Shown here: piece by piece, positions 53,092-61,995 of the stretch | Layout of the letters: each line of letters starts with the position of its first letter | Numbering within the stretch: the first letter of the stretch is position 1 | NCBI RefSeq assembly: GCF_019279795.1 | Contig: NC_056733.1 | Location: 1,115,338,682-1,115,402,681 of the forward strand | Length of the DNA: 64,000 nt | Source: Protopterus annectens | Taxonomy: Eukaryota > Chordata > Ceratodontiformes > Protopteridae | Direction of reading: 5' to 3' | Position numbers and translations under genes: made by a program | The notes under the pieces: generated by a model | Told to the model about the DNA's origin: nothing | Database searches by the model: none | The model's input: only the letters and a program-made list of their open reading frames with translations

Positions 53092-54820
53092 ATGTCAGAA
53101 AAAGTGAATAATTGTATTTCTTGTGGGAAACAGATACCGCATAGGGATTACCACCGCTTTGTATTCCTTGTTTGGGACCGGAGCACGACGTAGTCGGGTG
53201 TCGGTTTTGTGCTAGGTTTAATAAGAGCACTATAAAACGGAGGTTAGATTGCGCTAGGTTAGTCTTTGGCAAGAGGTGTAATTATAATATGCCGTCGGAT
53301 GTTCCGACGCCTGCTTCTACTAAGAAGCGCAAAGACAAATCTTTAAAGCCTAGGCAGGATGATTCGTCCGTTTCGGACGCCGGACCTTTAGAAGCTACAG
53401 CTGAACAGGTGGATCCGGCTGAAGTTTCTGTTGAGTCCCAGGGGGAAACTTTGATTTTACAGGATGTGGCCTCTCAGGAGGCAGGTCAGGCTGAAGGGGC
53501 CTCTCAGGTTACTATTCTCCCTTCTATGCCTAGGGTGGTTGGGCCTTCTGCTACTGTTTCTAAGGCTCCTTCTAAAGGCAGGTCTGTCTTGCCTTCCTCT
53601 GGTGTCAGTTCTGGTTCTTCAGGGTCTATGCCTAAAAGCACATGCTTAAAATGGCAGAGGATTTGATTACTTTAATTAGAGGTTCTATGCCCCCTCCTGA
53701 TAAGAGGCCCAGGATGGAGCCAGAGTTGGAAAGTTTGGAGCAGGCCTCAGATGATTCAGAGTCTTCTGCTGAAGACATTCAAGATTTCCCTCCTTATTCT
53801 GATTCTGATGCAGAGGATTCCACTCCTTCTGCTTCTCCTCCAGAGGATTTTTCATTTTCAGAAACTCTGCATTCCATGAGGGAGCATTTTAAGTGGGACG
53901 GACAGGATTACTCTGATTCCGGAAGAGACTTAGGGAGTTCTTGTTTTACCACAGCATAGACCCTTAGCTATACCTCCGGTTTTGGATGTTGTTTCAGATG
54001 TTTTCTCGAAGCTTCCCTTAATCCAGATTCTGTGCCTCCTGCCCCAGTTAAACCGGACAGGTATTACAGGGTGCCTGAGGCTCATAAATATCTGTATAAG
54101 AGTCCTAGGGCGGACCCAGAAACTATTAGTCAGGGGCCTAAGGGTGTTAGAGCCTCTGTTGTTAAGAATCCGGTTCCTCTGGATAAGGAAGCTAGAGCTT
54201 TGGATAGATGGGGTAAGAAGGTGTATACCTCTTCTACTTTAGCAATGAGAGCTTTGAACTGCCAGTTTCATATGTTGAAGTATCAGAATTTCCTCCTTTC
54301 TCAGCTAAGATCTAAGGTGGATGCTTTGGCAGAGGGCATAGAGTGTAAAGAATTGCAGGATTTAGTGCATGTTTCTGAACAGGTGGGTAAGCACTCTTTG
54401 CAATGTGGTTTTGATGCTTTACAGGCTTCTTCTAGAGTGGCGCCACTGGTTCAGTTATTCGTAGGCACGCCTGGCTTAAGGATCAGAATTTGTCTGAGCA
54501 TGTTAAGTCTAGAATTCTGGACGCCCTTTACAGTCTGAAGTTTTGTTTGGTTCTCCTGTGGAGTCAGTCTTAAAGAAAATGGAAGACAAGGCTAAGTCTA
54601 TGCAGACTGTTAAAGATTTTTGCAGGTACAACCTCCAAAGTTTAGTAGAAATTGGCCTACTAAGGGGTGGACGTACCCTTCTTCTGATTCTCAGTCTAGG
54701 GGTAGATCTAGACGTGGTAGGGGCAGAGCTCAGAGTACCTTCAGGCCGAGACAATGGAGTTCGCCTGCTCAATCTGCTGGTGAGGGCAGGGGCCAGTCCT
54801 TTCGTAAACAGGCCCAATGA
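53092..54820 (+). pseudogene. DIRS-K Gag-like ORF1, several frameshifts
   Basis: ATG at 53092 (MSEKVNNCISCGKQIPHRDYH). A base is missing near 53155, after which GPEHDVVGCRFCARFNKSTIKRR follows in a new frame, completing the Cys/His motif. Shifts also near 53635, 53930, 54440 and 54530. Blocks: MAEDLITLIRGSMPPPDKRPR, PYSDSDAEDSTPSASPPEDFSFSE, REHFKWDGQDYSDS, YRVPEAHKYLYKSPRADPET, EARALDRWGKKVYTSSTLAM, CQFHMLKYQNFLLSQL, FGSPVESVLKKMEDKAKSM. The Gly/Arg-rich tail 54620-54820 (QVQPPKFSRNWPTKGW to RKQAQ) is in a different frame from the preceding block, exactly as in E. Confidence 0.84.
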
Positions 54821-56721
54821 CCTGCATTTTCAGCTGCCAGATTCTTCTTGCCTGGCAGCTCCTTTGGGAGGAAAGTTGGCTCTTTTCAAGCAAAATTGGC
54901 ATTTAGTCACCCAGGACAAATGGGTATTGGACATTATAAACCGAGGTTACAAGTTCTATTTCCATACCATGCCTCCTTTCAAAGGCATGCCAGACGCCCC
55001 TCCTCGGCAAAGGATAGAGGCTCACAGACAAATTTCTTTACTTCTTCAAATAGGAGCTATACAGCCAGTTCCTCTGTCAGAAGTGGGCCTAGGATTTTAT
55101 TCTCGCCTGTTTCTAGTTCCAAAGAAAGGGAACACGTGGAGACCAATTTTGGATTTATCTATCCTCAACACTTACCTGGACATTCCAAAGTTCAAGATGC
55201 TGACTTTGCAACAACTTTTACCTCTGTTGGGAAAAGATCACTGGATGGTTACTCTGGATCTCAAAGAGGCTTACCTTCATGTTCCTATCAGGCCCAGTTG
55301 CAGGAGGTACCTGCTGGCTGGAAATTTACATTATCAGTTCTCTGCATTGCCCTTTGGCTTATCTACTGTGCCCAGAGTGTTCACAAAGGTTCTGGCTCCA
55401 GTGATAGCTTTTTTCAGACTCAGAGGAATACAGATTTATCCTTATTTGGACGACTGCCTGATTATTACACAAGAAAGGGACGAACTTCTTCATCATCTAC
55501 AGTATGTGATGGCAGTGTTAAGATGCCTAGGGTATTCTGTGAACGAAACAAAGTCCAGTCTAGTACCCTCTCGGGACATGTGCTTTCTGGGTGTGAGACT
55601 GAACACAGCTTCCCAGATGGCCTTTTTGACCCCGGACAAACAAAGAAGCCTTTCTCTTTATTTCCATCAAATGTCTCTACGGTCCAGGCTGACTGCAAGG
55701 ACAGTCCTTCAAGCCTTGGGGTTCATGGCATCTTGTATTCTGGTACTTCCCAATGCCAAATTGCATATGAGGAAGCTTCAATGGTATCTCAAAAATGTAT
55801 GGACACAGCACTGCCAAGATCTAGACACTGTCATTCAGATAATACCTTGCATTCAGAAGGAGTTTTTGTGGTGGGCTCAGGAATGTCACCTAAACAAGGG
55901 ACTCTCTGTGACCCGGCCAGAGGCAAGTCAGATTCTAATGACAGATGCCTCGGACAAGGCTTGGGGAGCACACCTCAATGGAAAATGGGTGCAAAACACG
56001 TGGCCTGTCAAACTCCAGCATTTGCATATCAACTTGAAGGAAATGTTAGCAGTCCAGTTTGCATTGATGGCTTTCAAAGATTTACTTCACCCAGGGCAGG
56101 TGTTGATTCAAACAGACAACACTACTGTCATGTGGTACATCAACAAGCAGGGGGAACCCATTCTTACCCTCTTTGCAGGCAAGCGATGATTCTGTGGGTA
56201 ACTGCTCTCAATCTACACCTCAATCTTCAGGCAAGGTTTCTACCAGGAGCACAGAACTCCTTAGCAGATGTATTGAGCAGACAAATAGTGGATCCTCACG
56301 AATGGAAATTGGATCCTCTTGTATTTCAACAGTTGACAGTGTTATGGGGAACTCCAGACATAGATCTGTTCGCTTCTCCACTAAATTACCAGTTGCCAAA
56401 GTTTTGCACAAAAATGTTTCATCACACAGCTTGGAAGGTGGACGCACTAACATTCAGTTGGAACAATCTGCATGTATATGCCTTTCCACCTCTGCCTCTT
56501 CTTCCCAAGGTACTTTTGAAGGCCAGACAAGACAAGCCAACCATGATTTTGATAGCACCGGATTGGCCTCGACAACACTGGTACCCACTACTGAGGAGTT
56601 TAGTACGAGAACCTCCATGGCCTCTGCCTTTGATTCCGCACCTTTGTCACAAGTGGACAGTCACTTCCTCAATGTCAAGATTCAGTCTCTGCATCTAACA
56701 GCCTGGCATATTCTGTTTTAG
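54821..56721 (+). pseudogene. DIRS-K RT-RNase H-methyltransferase ORF2
   Basis: In frame with the gag block from 54543 on. RT: LAAPLGGKLALFKQNWHLVT, GFYSRLFLVPKKGNTWRPIL, MVTLDLKEAYLHVPI (Asp), SCRRYLLAGNLHYQF (two codons shorter than E), LPFGLSTVPRVFTKV, IYPYLDDCLIITQ (two Asp). RNase H: LMTDASDKAWGAHLNGKW, HINLKEMLAVQFAL, IQTDNTTVMWYINKQG. A shift near 56150. LCRQAMILWVTALNL, LADVLSRQIVDPHEWKL. Methyltransferase-like: WGTPDIDLFASPLNYQLPKF, VYAFPPLPLLPKVLLK, MILIAPDWPRQHWYPLL. A shift near 56645, ending LTAWHILF at 56721. The RT is in one frame for about 1.6 kb. Confidence 0.9.
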
Positions 56722-56741
56722 ACTCTGGAGGGTCTCAGCTT

Positions 56742-57754
56742 CCACAACAAGTTTTGAATGTTATTTTGGAGGCCAGGAGGCCTAGTACCAGGAAAGTTTA
56801 CGCTGATAAATGGAGGAGATTTTTATTTGGAGCAAAGGAAAGGACTTTGATGTCTCCAAACCTGATTTAAGTGTTGCTCTTCAATATCTTACTGAGTTAT
56901 TGGACAAGGGTTTGTCTTTCTCCTCAATAAAGGTCCATGCTGCAGCCATTTCTGCTCACTATGATTGTGACCCTCCTTTATTCTCTCATCCTTGGTTTAA
57001 GCAATTTCTTAGAGGGGCAAAGAATATAAGACCCCACGAGAGCTCCTACTCCTGCTTGGGATCTCAATTTTGTGTTGGAAAAACTTACTCTACAACCTTT
57101 TGAGCCTGCAGCTACTGCCGAGTTAAAGTATTTGTCATGGAAAACTGCTTTTTTGTTGGCCATTACCTCTGCAAGAAGGGTTTCTGAATTACAGGCCCTC
57201 ATGGCAGTGGAGCCTTTCCTGATTTTTCATAAGGATAGGGTATCTTTGCGTACTAATCCTTTCTTTATGCCTAAAGTGGTTTCTAGTGTGGCCTTAAATC
57301 AAACTATTCATTTGCCTACTTTTTATGCAAACCCCCAAAATAAAGGGGAGAAAATTTTGCATACTTTGGATATTCACAGGCAGTTGCGTTATTATTTGAG
57401 CAGAACCAAGGAGTTCAGACAGTCTCAGCAATTGTTTGTTTCTTTTGCTTTGGGTTCACAGGGTAAACCTGTTTCAAAACAAACTATTTCTAAATGGATT
57501 GGGTTTTGTATTTCTTTCTGTTATTCCCATCATGGTAAGGAGATTCCTGCTGGAATCAGGCCTCATTCCACTAGGGCTACTGCTACTTCTACGGCCTTTC
57601 TAAGGGGGTAGCTACAAAAGACATTTTGGAGGCAGCTACTTGGAGTTCAGTGCATACCTTTTCTAAACATTACCACCTTCCTCTTTATTCTAAGTCTAGG
57701 GCTGGATTTGCCACTGCAATTTTACAGGGCATTTTAGCGCCCCTAATGCTTTAT
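56742..57754 (+). pseudogene. DIRS-K tyrosine recombinase, frameshifted
   Basis: QVLNVILEARRPSTRKVYADKWRRFLF, then a shift near 56825. SVALQYLTELLDKGLSFSSI (56884-56943), a shift near 57030. From 57072: LTLQPFEPAATAELKYLSW, LLAITSARRVSELQALMAV (box A Arg), KDRVSLRTNPFFMPKVV, IHRQLRYYLSRTKEFRQSQQ, SKQTISKWIGFCISFCY, RPHSTRATATSTAF (HxxR). A break at 57610, then MEAATWSSVHTFSKHYHLPL with the nucleophilic Tyr. Ends about 57754. Catalytic residues complete, frame broken. Confidence 0.88.
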
Positions 57755-57791
57755 GATTTTTACCATCCTCCCTTTCCCTGCTTTGGGATTC

Positions 57792-57891
57792 TACCCATAT
57801 GTAAGGACTGCAGCAATGTGAGATGAAGAACATAGTACAGTTTTGTACCTACCATAAATGTAGATGTTCGAAGATCCACATTGCTGCAGTC
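57792..57891 (+). repeat. DIRS-K internal complementary region
   Basis: The left-end complement (57792-57833) and right-end complement (57832-57891) meet near GAACATAGTACAGTTTTG, the predicted reverse of the circle junction. Confidence 0.92.
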
Positions 57892-58027
57892 CAATTTACC
57901 CTCCCTCCTTCCCCACTGTAGTTTGACTTGGTGCTATGCTTTAGGTGATGGTTGTTGTTGGGCATGTTTTTGGGAGGTATTCTGTTTTTGGCTGTGGCCT
58001 TTCTGGTTTGGCCTTCTGACATCTGGG

Positions 58028-58229
58028 GCAAGAAAAGACTGAGGATATGACGTCGGTCATGCGCCTTTATACCCTGATGCTCTGATGTCAGATCTAGGCG
58101 CCCATGACCGACGTCAGCCTAATACTTTGGTATTCGGGCCGACCGAGGACAGCGGACTACCCATATGTAAGGACTGCAGCAATGTGGATCTTCGAACATC
58201 TACATTTATGGTAGGTACAAAACTGTACT
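58028..58229 (+). repeat. DIRS-K right inverted terminal repeat
   Basis: Complementary to 52779-52949, with an outer extension matched only in 57841-57891. Confidence 0.92.
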
Positions 58230-58406
58230 TTTATAAACCAGAGGTTACATTTCATACAGGACTGTGGCAATCTGGAAAACGGATACTAGATGTCAGTTGA
58301 ATGTTATGTATGGGTACAGGACGTTTGGACCACGCCGATTCGCCCCCGATCAGTTTGACCCCGGACGGTTGGACCCGAATAAAAAAAATAATGTAAGTGA
58401 AGCTGA

Positions 58407-58501
58407 AGCACATCAAAGCATAAATAGAAAAGAAAGACTGTTTAAACATTCTTAAAATTGGTTTAGACAGTCTTTTTCTTTTCTATTTATGTGCTTTGAC
58501 T
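58407..58501. repeat. Imperfect hairpin, ~40-bp arms
   Basis: 58407-58446 (CATAAATAGAAAAGAAAGAC) folds on 58461-58501 with a short loop and a few indels. Confidence 0.85.
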
Positions 58502-58605
58502 ACACTTACTTTACAAAAAATTGCAATTAGTTAGTTAAATTATATAGAAAAAAGCAGTAACTGCAAAAACAAGAAGGAAATAAGCAGTAGCAATAACATC
58601 CTGAA

Positions 58606-58808
58606 GTTCGCAGCACTAACTAGTCCGGAGTTACAGTATAACGATAAAATTAACATTGTATAAAAATAAATAAAATTAACAATAAAAATATAATTAAGGC
58701 ATTAAAAAATAAAGTATCTCTACAAATATAGCCTAAAATAAAAATGTAAAAACACATATATGCAGTAAATCAGTGAACAGAAACTCCGGACTAGATAATG
58801 CTGCGAAC
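58606..58808. repeat. 27-bp inverted repeat, ~150-bp spacer
   Basis: 58606-58632 (GTTCGCAGCACTAACTAGTC...) pairs with 58782-58808, two mismatches. Possibly the ends or subterminal parts of a small foldback element. Confidence 0.85.
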
Positions 58809-59120
58809 ATCTGGATTAGTTAGCAAACCGTTGTAAAACAGAAATATTCTATAAATTCTTGTAGCTGTGACTCCTTTACTAACCAGAAAATGAAATGTCA
58901 TCAACAAAACAGCACTACACATGTATGTACTTACTTGAAGGAGAATTAGAAACTTTTCTCCAACACCACACATTTAAATAATAATTGCATAAATCAGTAC
59001 TGCAGCTGTGTCCATAGCTATTCCATTTTTGATGAAAATATTGGTCTTTGAACAAAAAAAACTGTGAGGTACAAGATCCATAATTACACATACACTGCCA
59101 ATCACTTTTCTATTAAAATC

Positions 59121-59126
<6 letters not shown>

Positions 59127-59172
<46 letters not shown>

Positions 59173-59175
59173 GTG
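59127..59175. repeat. (TG)n microsatellite
   Basis: About 48 bases of TG repeats with one C interruption, preceded by a short TA run. Confidence 0.95.
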
Positions 59176-59456
59176 CAAAATCTTTCTTAAAATATCCAAC
59201 CCATCATCATATTGATTTCATTTAAACAATTTATTTATAATACATAATAGATTGATTAAAATATCAACATTGTATAAAATAAAAATGTGTTTAATTTATT
59301 ATAAAAATATGTTATAAAGTAACAGTAGTCATAATATGTTAAAAGATAACACTAGTTATTATATGTTAAAAGTTTGTATTATATTTATACTAACCTATGT
59401 ACTAATTAAATTAAATAAAAATATTAAAGTAAAAAAATATATATATATTTACAATG

Positions 59457-60719
59457 TATACAACTCCGCACAGCTCCTCGTGGTGTCCTGCAGAGTGATA
59501 CAGGCAACAGAGAGACCCAAGAGAGACTTTTCCAGATTTAAATATTTTTTTCTCTTTTTTTTTTTTTGCTCCGACTGCTTTTTCCAGCCTAAAAAGCGAA
59601 TTTCTAACTGATCTGTGCTTTAAAAAGTTTAAATTGCATTTGCCTTCTGCTTTTTACAGTTTTTGCACTTGTTTTATATCAATTTAAGTCATTTTTGTAT
59701 TGTATAACTGTTGTAGGCTACACACTAAAGTGCGCTAGCCTGTTTATAGCATTTACAGTGTTTTCTGTTTGTTTTTCTGCTGTTTCCTGAAAAAAAACAA
59801 ACAAAAAAAAAGTATTCTCTTTTCCTGCCTTTGCTGAACTAGATTAGTCCAGATTTCAGGTTTTGCTGAATTCCGGACTGTGGTATAGTTTCCTGTGTTG
59901 CCCATATCCTTACTTGGATAGGAGGAAGCTTTTCTGTTCACCAGTGAGAGTGGGGAGCTTTGAGCAGCCTATATGTCCCTGAAGGAGTGGTCTCAGCCCT
60001 GAAACTAGTAGCTTATTGGCCGTTTTGGGTCAATTCCTATCTCTTTCAGTTTCCCTGCTTAAAAACCCGCATTTGCGTGGTTTTGCGCCAGTATACAACT
60101 CTGCACAGCTCCTCGTGGTGTCCTGCAGAGTGATATAGGCAACAGAGAGACCCAAGAGAGACTTTTCCAGATTTAAGTATTTTTTCTCTGTTTTTTTTTT
60201 GCTCCGACTGCCTTTTCCTGCCTAAAAAGTGAATTTCTAACTGATCTGTGCTTTAAAAAGTTTAAATTGCATTTGCCTTCTGCTTTTTACAGTTTTTGCA
60301 CTGGTTTTATATCAGTTTAAGTCATTTTTGCATTATATAACTGTTGTAAGCTGCACACTAAAGTGCGCTAGCCTGTTTATAGAATTTACAGTGTTTTCGG
60401 TGTGTTTTTCTGCTGTTTCCTGAAAAAAAAAAAGTATTCTCTTTTCACGCCTTTGCTGAAATAGATTAGTCCAGATTTCAGGTTTTGCTGAATTCCGGAC
60501 TGTGGTATAGTTTCCTGTGTTGCCCATATCCTTACTTGGATAGGAGGAAGCTTCTCTGTTCACCAGTGAGAGTGGGGAGTTTGAGCAGCCTATCTGTCTC
60601 TAGAGGAGTGGTCTCAGCCCTGAAACTAGTAGCTTATTGGCCGTTTTGGGTCAATTCTTATCTCTTTCAGTTTCCCTGCTTTAAAACCCGCATTTGCTCA
60701 GTTTTGCACGATTTTGCGC
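59457..60719 (+). repeat. Tandem ~635-bp units at the 5' end of the CR1-like LINE
   Basis: Unit 1 at 59457-60091 and unit 2 at 60092-60719 are closely similar (both begin TATACAACTC, contain GCACAGCTCCTCGTGGTGTC and end TTTTGCGC). They differ by small indels in T and A runs and scattered substitutions. Unit 2 leads directly into the LINE leader and ORF1. The layout resembles the promoter monomers at the 5' end of some LINEs. Confidence 0.85.
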
Positions 60720-60991
60720 ATAGCGCAGCATCGGGCTGCACCGCTTAAACGGGTTTAAACTATTCCCGGCTCCACAAAGTCTGGTCTTCACCTTTTCCCT
60801 TAGAACTGTTCTAAATCTCAAAGTAAGCACTCTATTTTCATTCTAAAGCCCTGCAGTTGCTCGTATAAGTAATCTTATAAGTAAGCACTAATAAACTAAA
60901 GCACTACACCCTCTTATACTCCCTTTAAGTACTTGGCTCCCTATTGGTCCATTTTGATCAGTCAAAAAGTAGTTCCTTATACTATTCTGGC

Positions 60992-61966
60992 ATGTCCAAA
61001 AGTCAGTTTCGGGTTTATTCTCCAGTCCAGCTGGTGAATCTGGGAATCTTGAGGCAGTGTTACAACTGCCTTATGTACACAGACCACCCTCTCCTCCTCC
61101 CAACAAGCTCAAATATATGTGAGAGATGCAACTATATAGCCAAACTGGAGGCTGAGCTCTCTCAATCCAGTACTGGCGCAGTCAGTCAGGAGGAGAAGGT
61201 AACCACACACACCACAAATCCAGTCTCACATAGACCTATCGCAACAGCAAATCAAACACATAAACACACAAAAACATACTCGGAGGCTCTAAATAAAAAT
61301 CTGCCCAAGCAGCAGAGACCTCCAAAGCAGACTTCCAAGCAACCGCTACCCCACAACAATACCCACGTATCACATAGTTCACAAAGTCAGTGTGCCACAC
61401 AGTCACAGCCCTTAAGGCTAAACAACACACCTAATACACTTGTAATAGGTGACTCTATTGTCAGACACACCGATGTCCCACTCACCATTCTGAACAAGGA
61501 GAAGGTCACTGTAAGCTTCCTGTTGGGTGCCAGGATCCGCCACATAACACAAGCACTCAGGTCACTCCAAAGCAAGTACAAATATGACTCCGTCATTGTC
61601 CATGCTGGTGTGAATGACCTGAGACGTACCTTCCTGGACTACATGAAAAGAGACATAGAGGAGCTCTCTGATCATGTAGCCCAGGCCGGTATGACCCTGA
61701 CCTTGAGTAGCATCTTACCCTCACCAAGAATGATGCCACAGTATAAAGACAAAATGATCAATTTTAACAGTTGGCTAAAGTATTGGTGTCATTCAAAGGG
61801 GATCCAGTGTCTGTCAGCCTGGGATGACATGCTCGACAAGCCACACTGTTTCGCTAGGGACGGCTTGCACCTGTCACCCCTGGGCTTTCGAATATTGGCT
61901 AAGGCTCTTGCCACCCCCATAGTGCCTTTTTTAGGCAAGGCTCAAAAGACAAACCCACCTCCATAG
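60992..61966 (+). CDS. CR1-like ORF1: Cys-rich N-terminus plus SGNH/GDSL esterase domain
   Basis: Intact, 324 codons. The first ATG giving a sensible start is 60992 (MSKSQFRVYSPVQL); the frame is open upstream without an ATG. Residues ~25-60 hold a CxxC...CxxC pair (CYNC, CERC), probably zinc-binding, followed by a short charged helix (KLEAELSQ). A low-complexity Thr/Lys/Gln/His-rich linker spans ~70-150. The SGNH hydrolase domain is about 152-320: GDSIVRH (block I, Ser), HAGVNDL (block III, Asn), DGLHLSPLGF (block V, Asp and His). CR1 ORF1 proteins of this type are known to bind nucleic acid and to have an esterase-like domain; its role in retrotransposition is unresolved. No stops or shifts. 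Confidence 0.9.
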   Translation: MSKSQFRVYSPVQLVNLGILRQCYNCLMYTDHPLLLPTSSNICERCNYIAKLEAELSQSSTGAVSQEEKVTTHTTNPVSHRPIATANQTHKHTKTYSEALNKNLPKQQRPPKQTSKQPLPHNNTHVSHSSQSQCATQSQPLRLNNTPNTLVIGDSIVRHTDVPLTILNKEKVTVSFLLGARIRHITQALRSLQSKYKYDSVIVHAGVNDLRRTFLDYMKRDIEELSDHVAQAGMTLTLSSILPSPRMMPQYKDKMINFNSWLKYWCHSKGIQCLSAWDDMLDKPHCFARDGLHLSPLGFRILAKALATPIVPFLGKAQKTNPPP

Positions 61967-61995
61967 ACAACACAAGGAAAAAGAAACTAAGGGTA

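Larger units (their letters stand above)
52779..58229 (+). mobile_element. DIRS-K retrotransposon, complete layout (5.45 kb)
   Basis: Left repeat 52779-52949, gag, ORF2, recombinase, internal complementary region 57792-57891, right repeat 58028-58229. Closely related to E along its whole length, including the terminal repeats and the frame relation of gag to ORF2. Inserted in non-coding sequence. Confidence 0.93.
58230..59456. other. AT-rich non-coding region
   Basis: No genes. It holds a GGACGTTTGGACC-type motif pair (58319-58379), two inverted repeats (58407-58501 and 58606-58808) and a (TG)n tract. Otherwise A/T-rich sequence with no recognisable coding. Confidence 0.5.

Noticed and set aside
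54848..56698. 616-codon ORF in DIRS-K as a novel gene
   Set aside because: It is the frame overlapping RT up to about 56150, then RNase H and methyltransferase-like coding after a frameshift.
9500..57754. Endogenous retrovirus interpretation of the RT-RNase H-integrase blocks
   Set aside because: The integration enzyme is a tyrosine recombinase (HSTR...Tyr), with inverted terminal repeats and an internal complementary region. There are no direct LTRs, no aspartic protease, no DDE integrase and no envelope.
58085..58300. Short ORF across the DIRS-K right repeat (58085-58300)
   Set aside because: It lies in the inverted terminal repeat and recurs as a similar short ORF in the E repeat (29121 onward); it reflects repeat sequence, not a gene.
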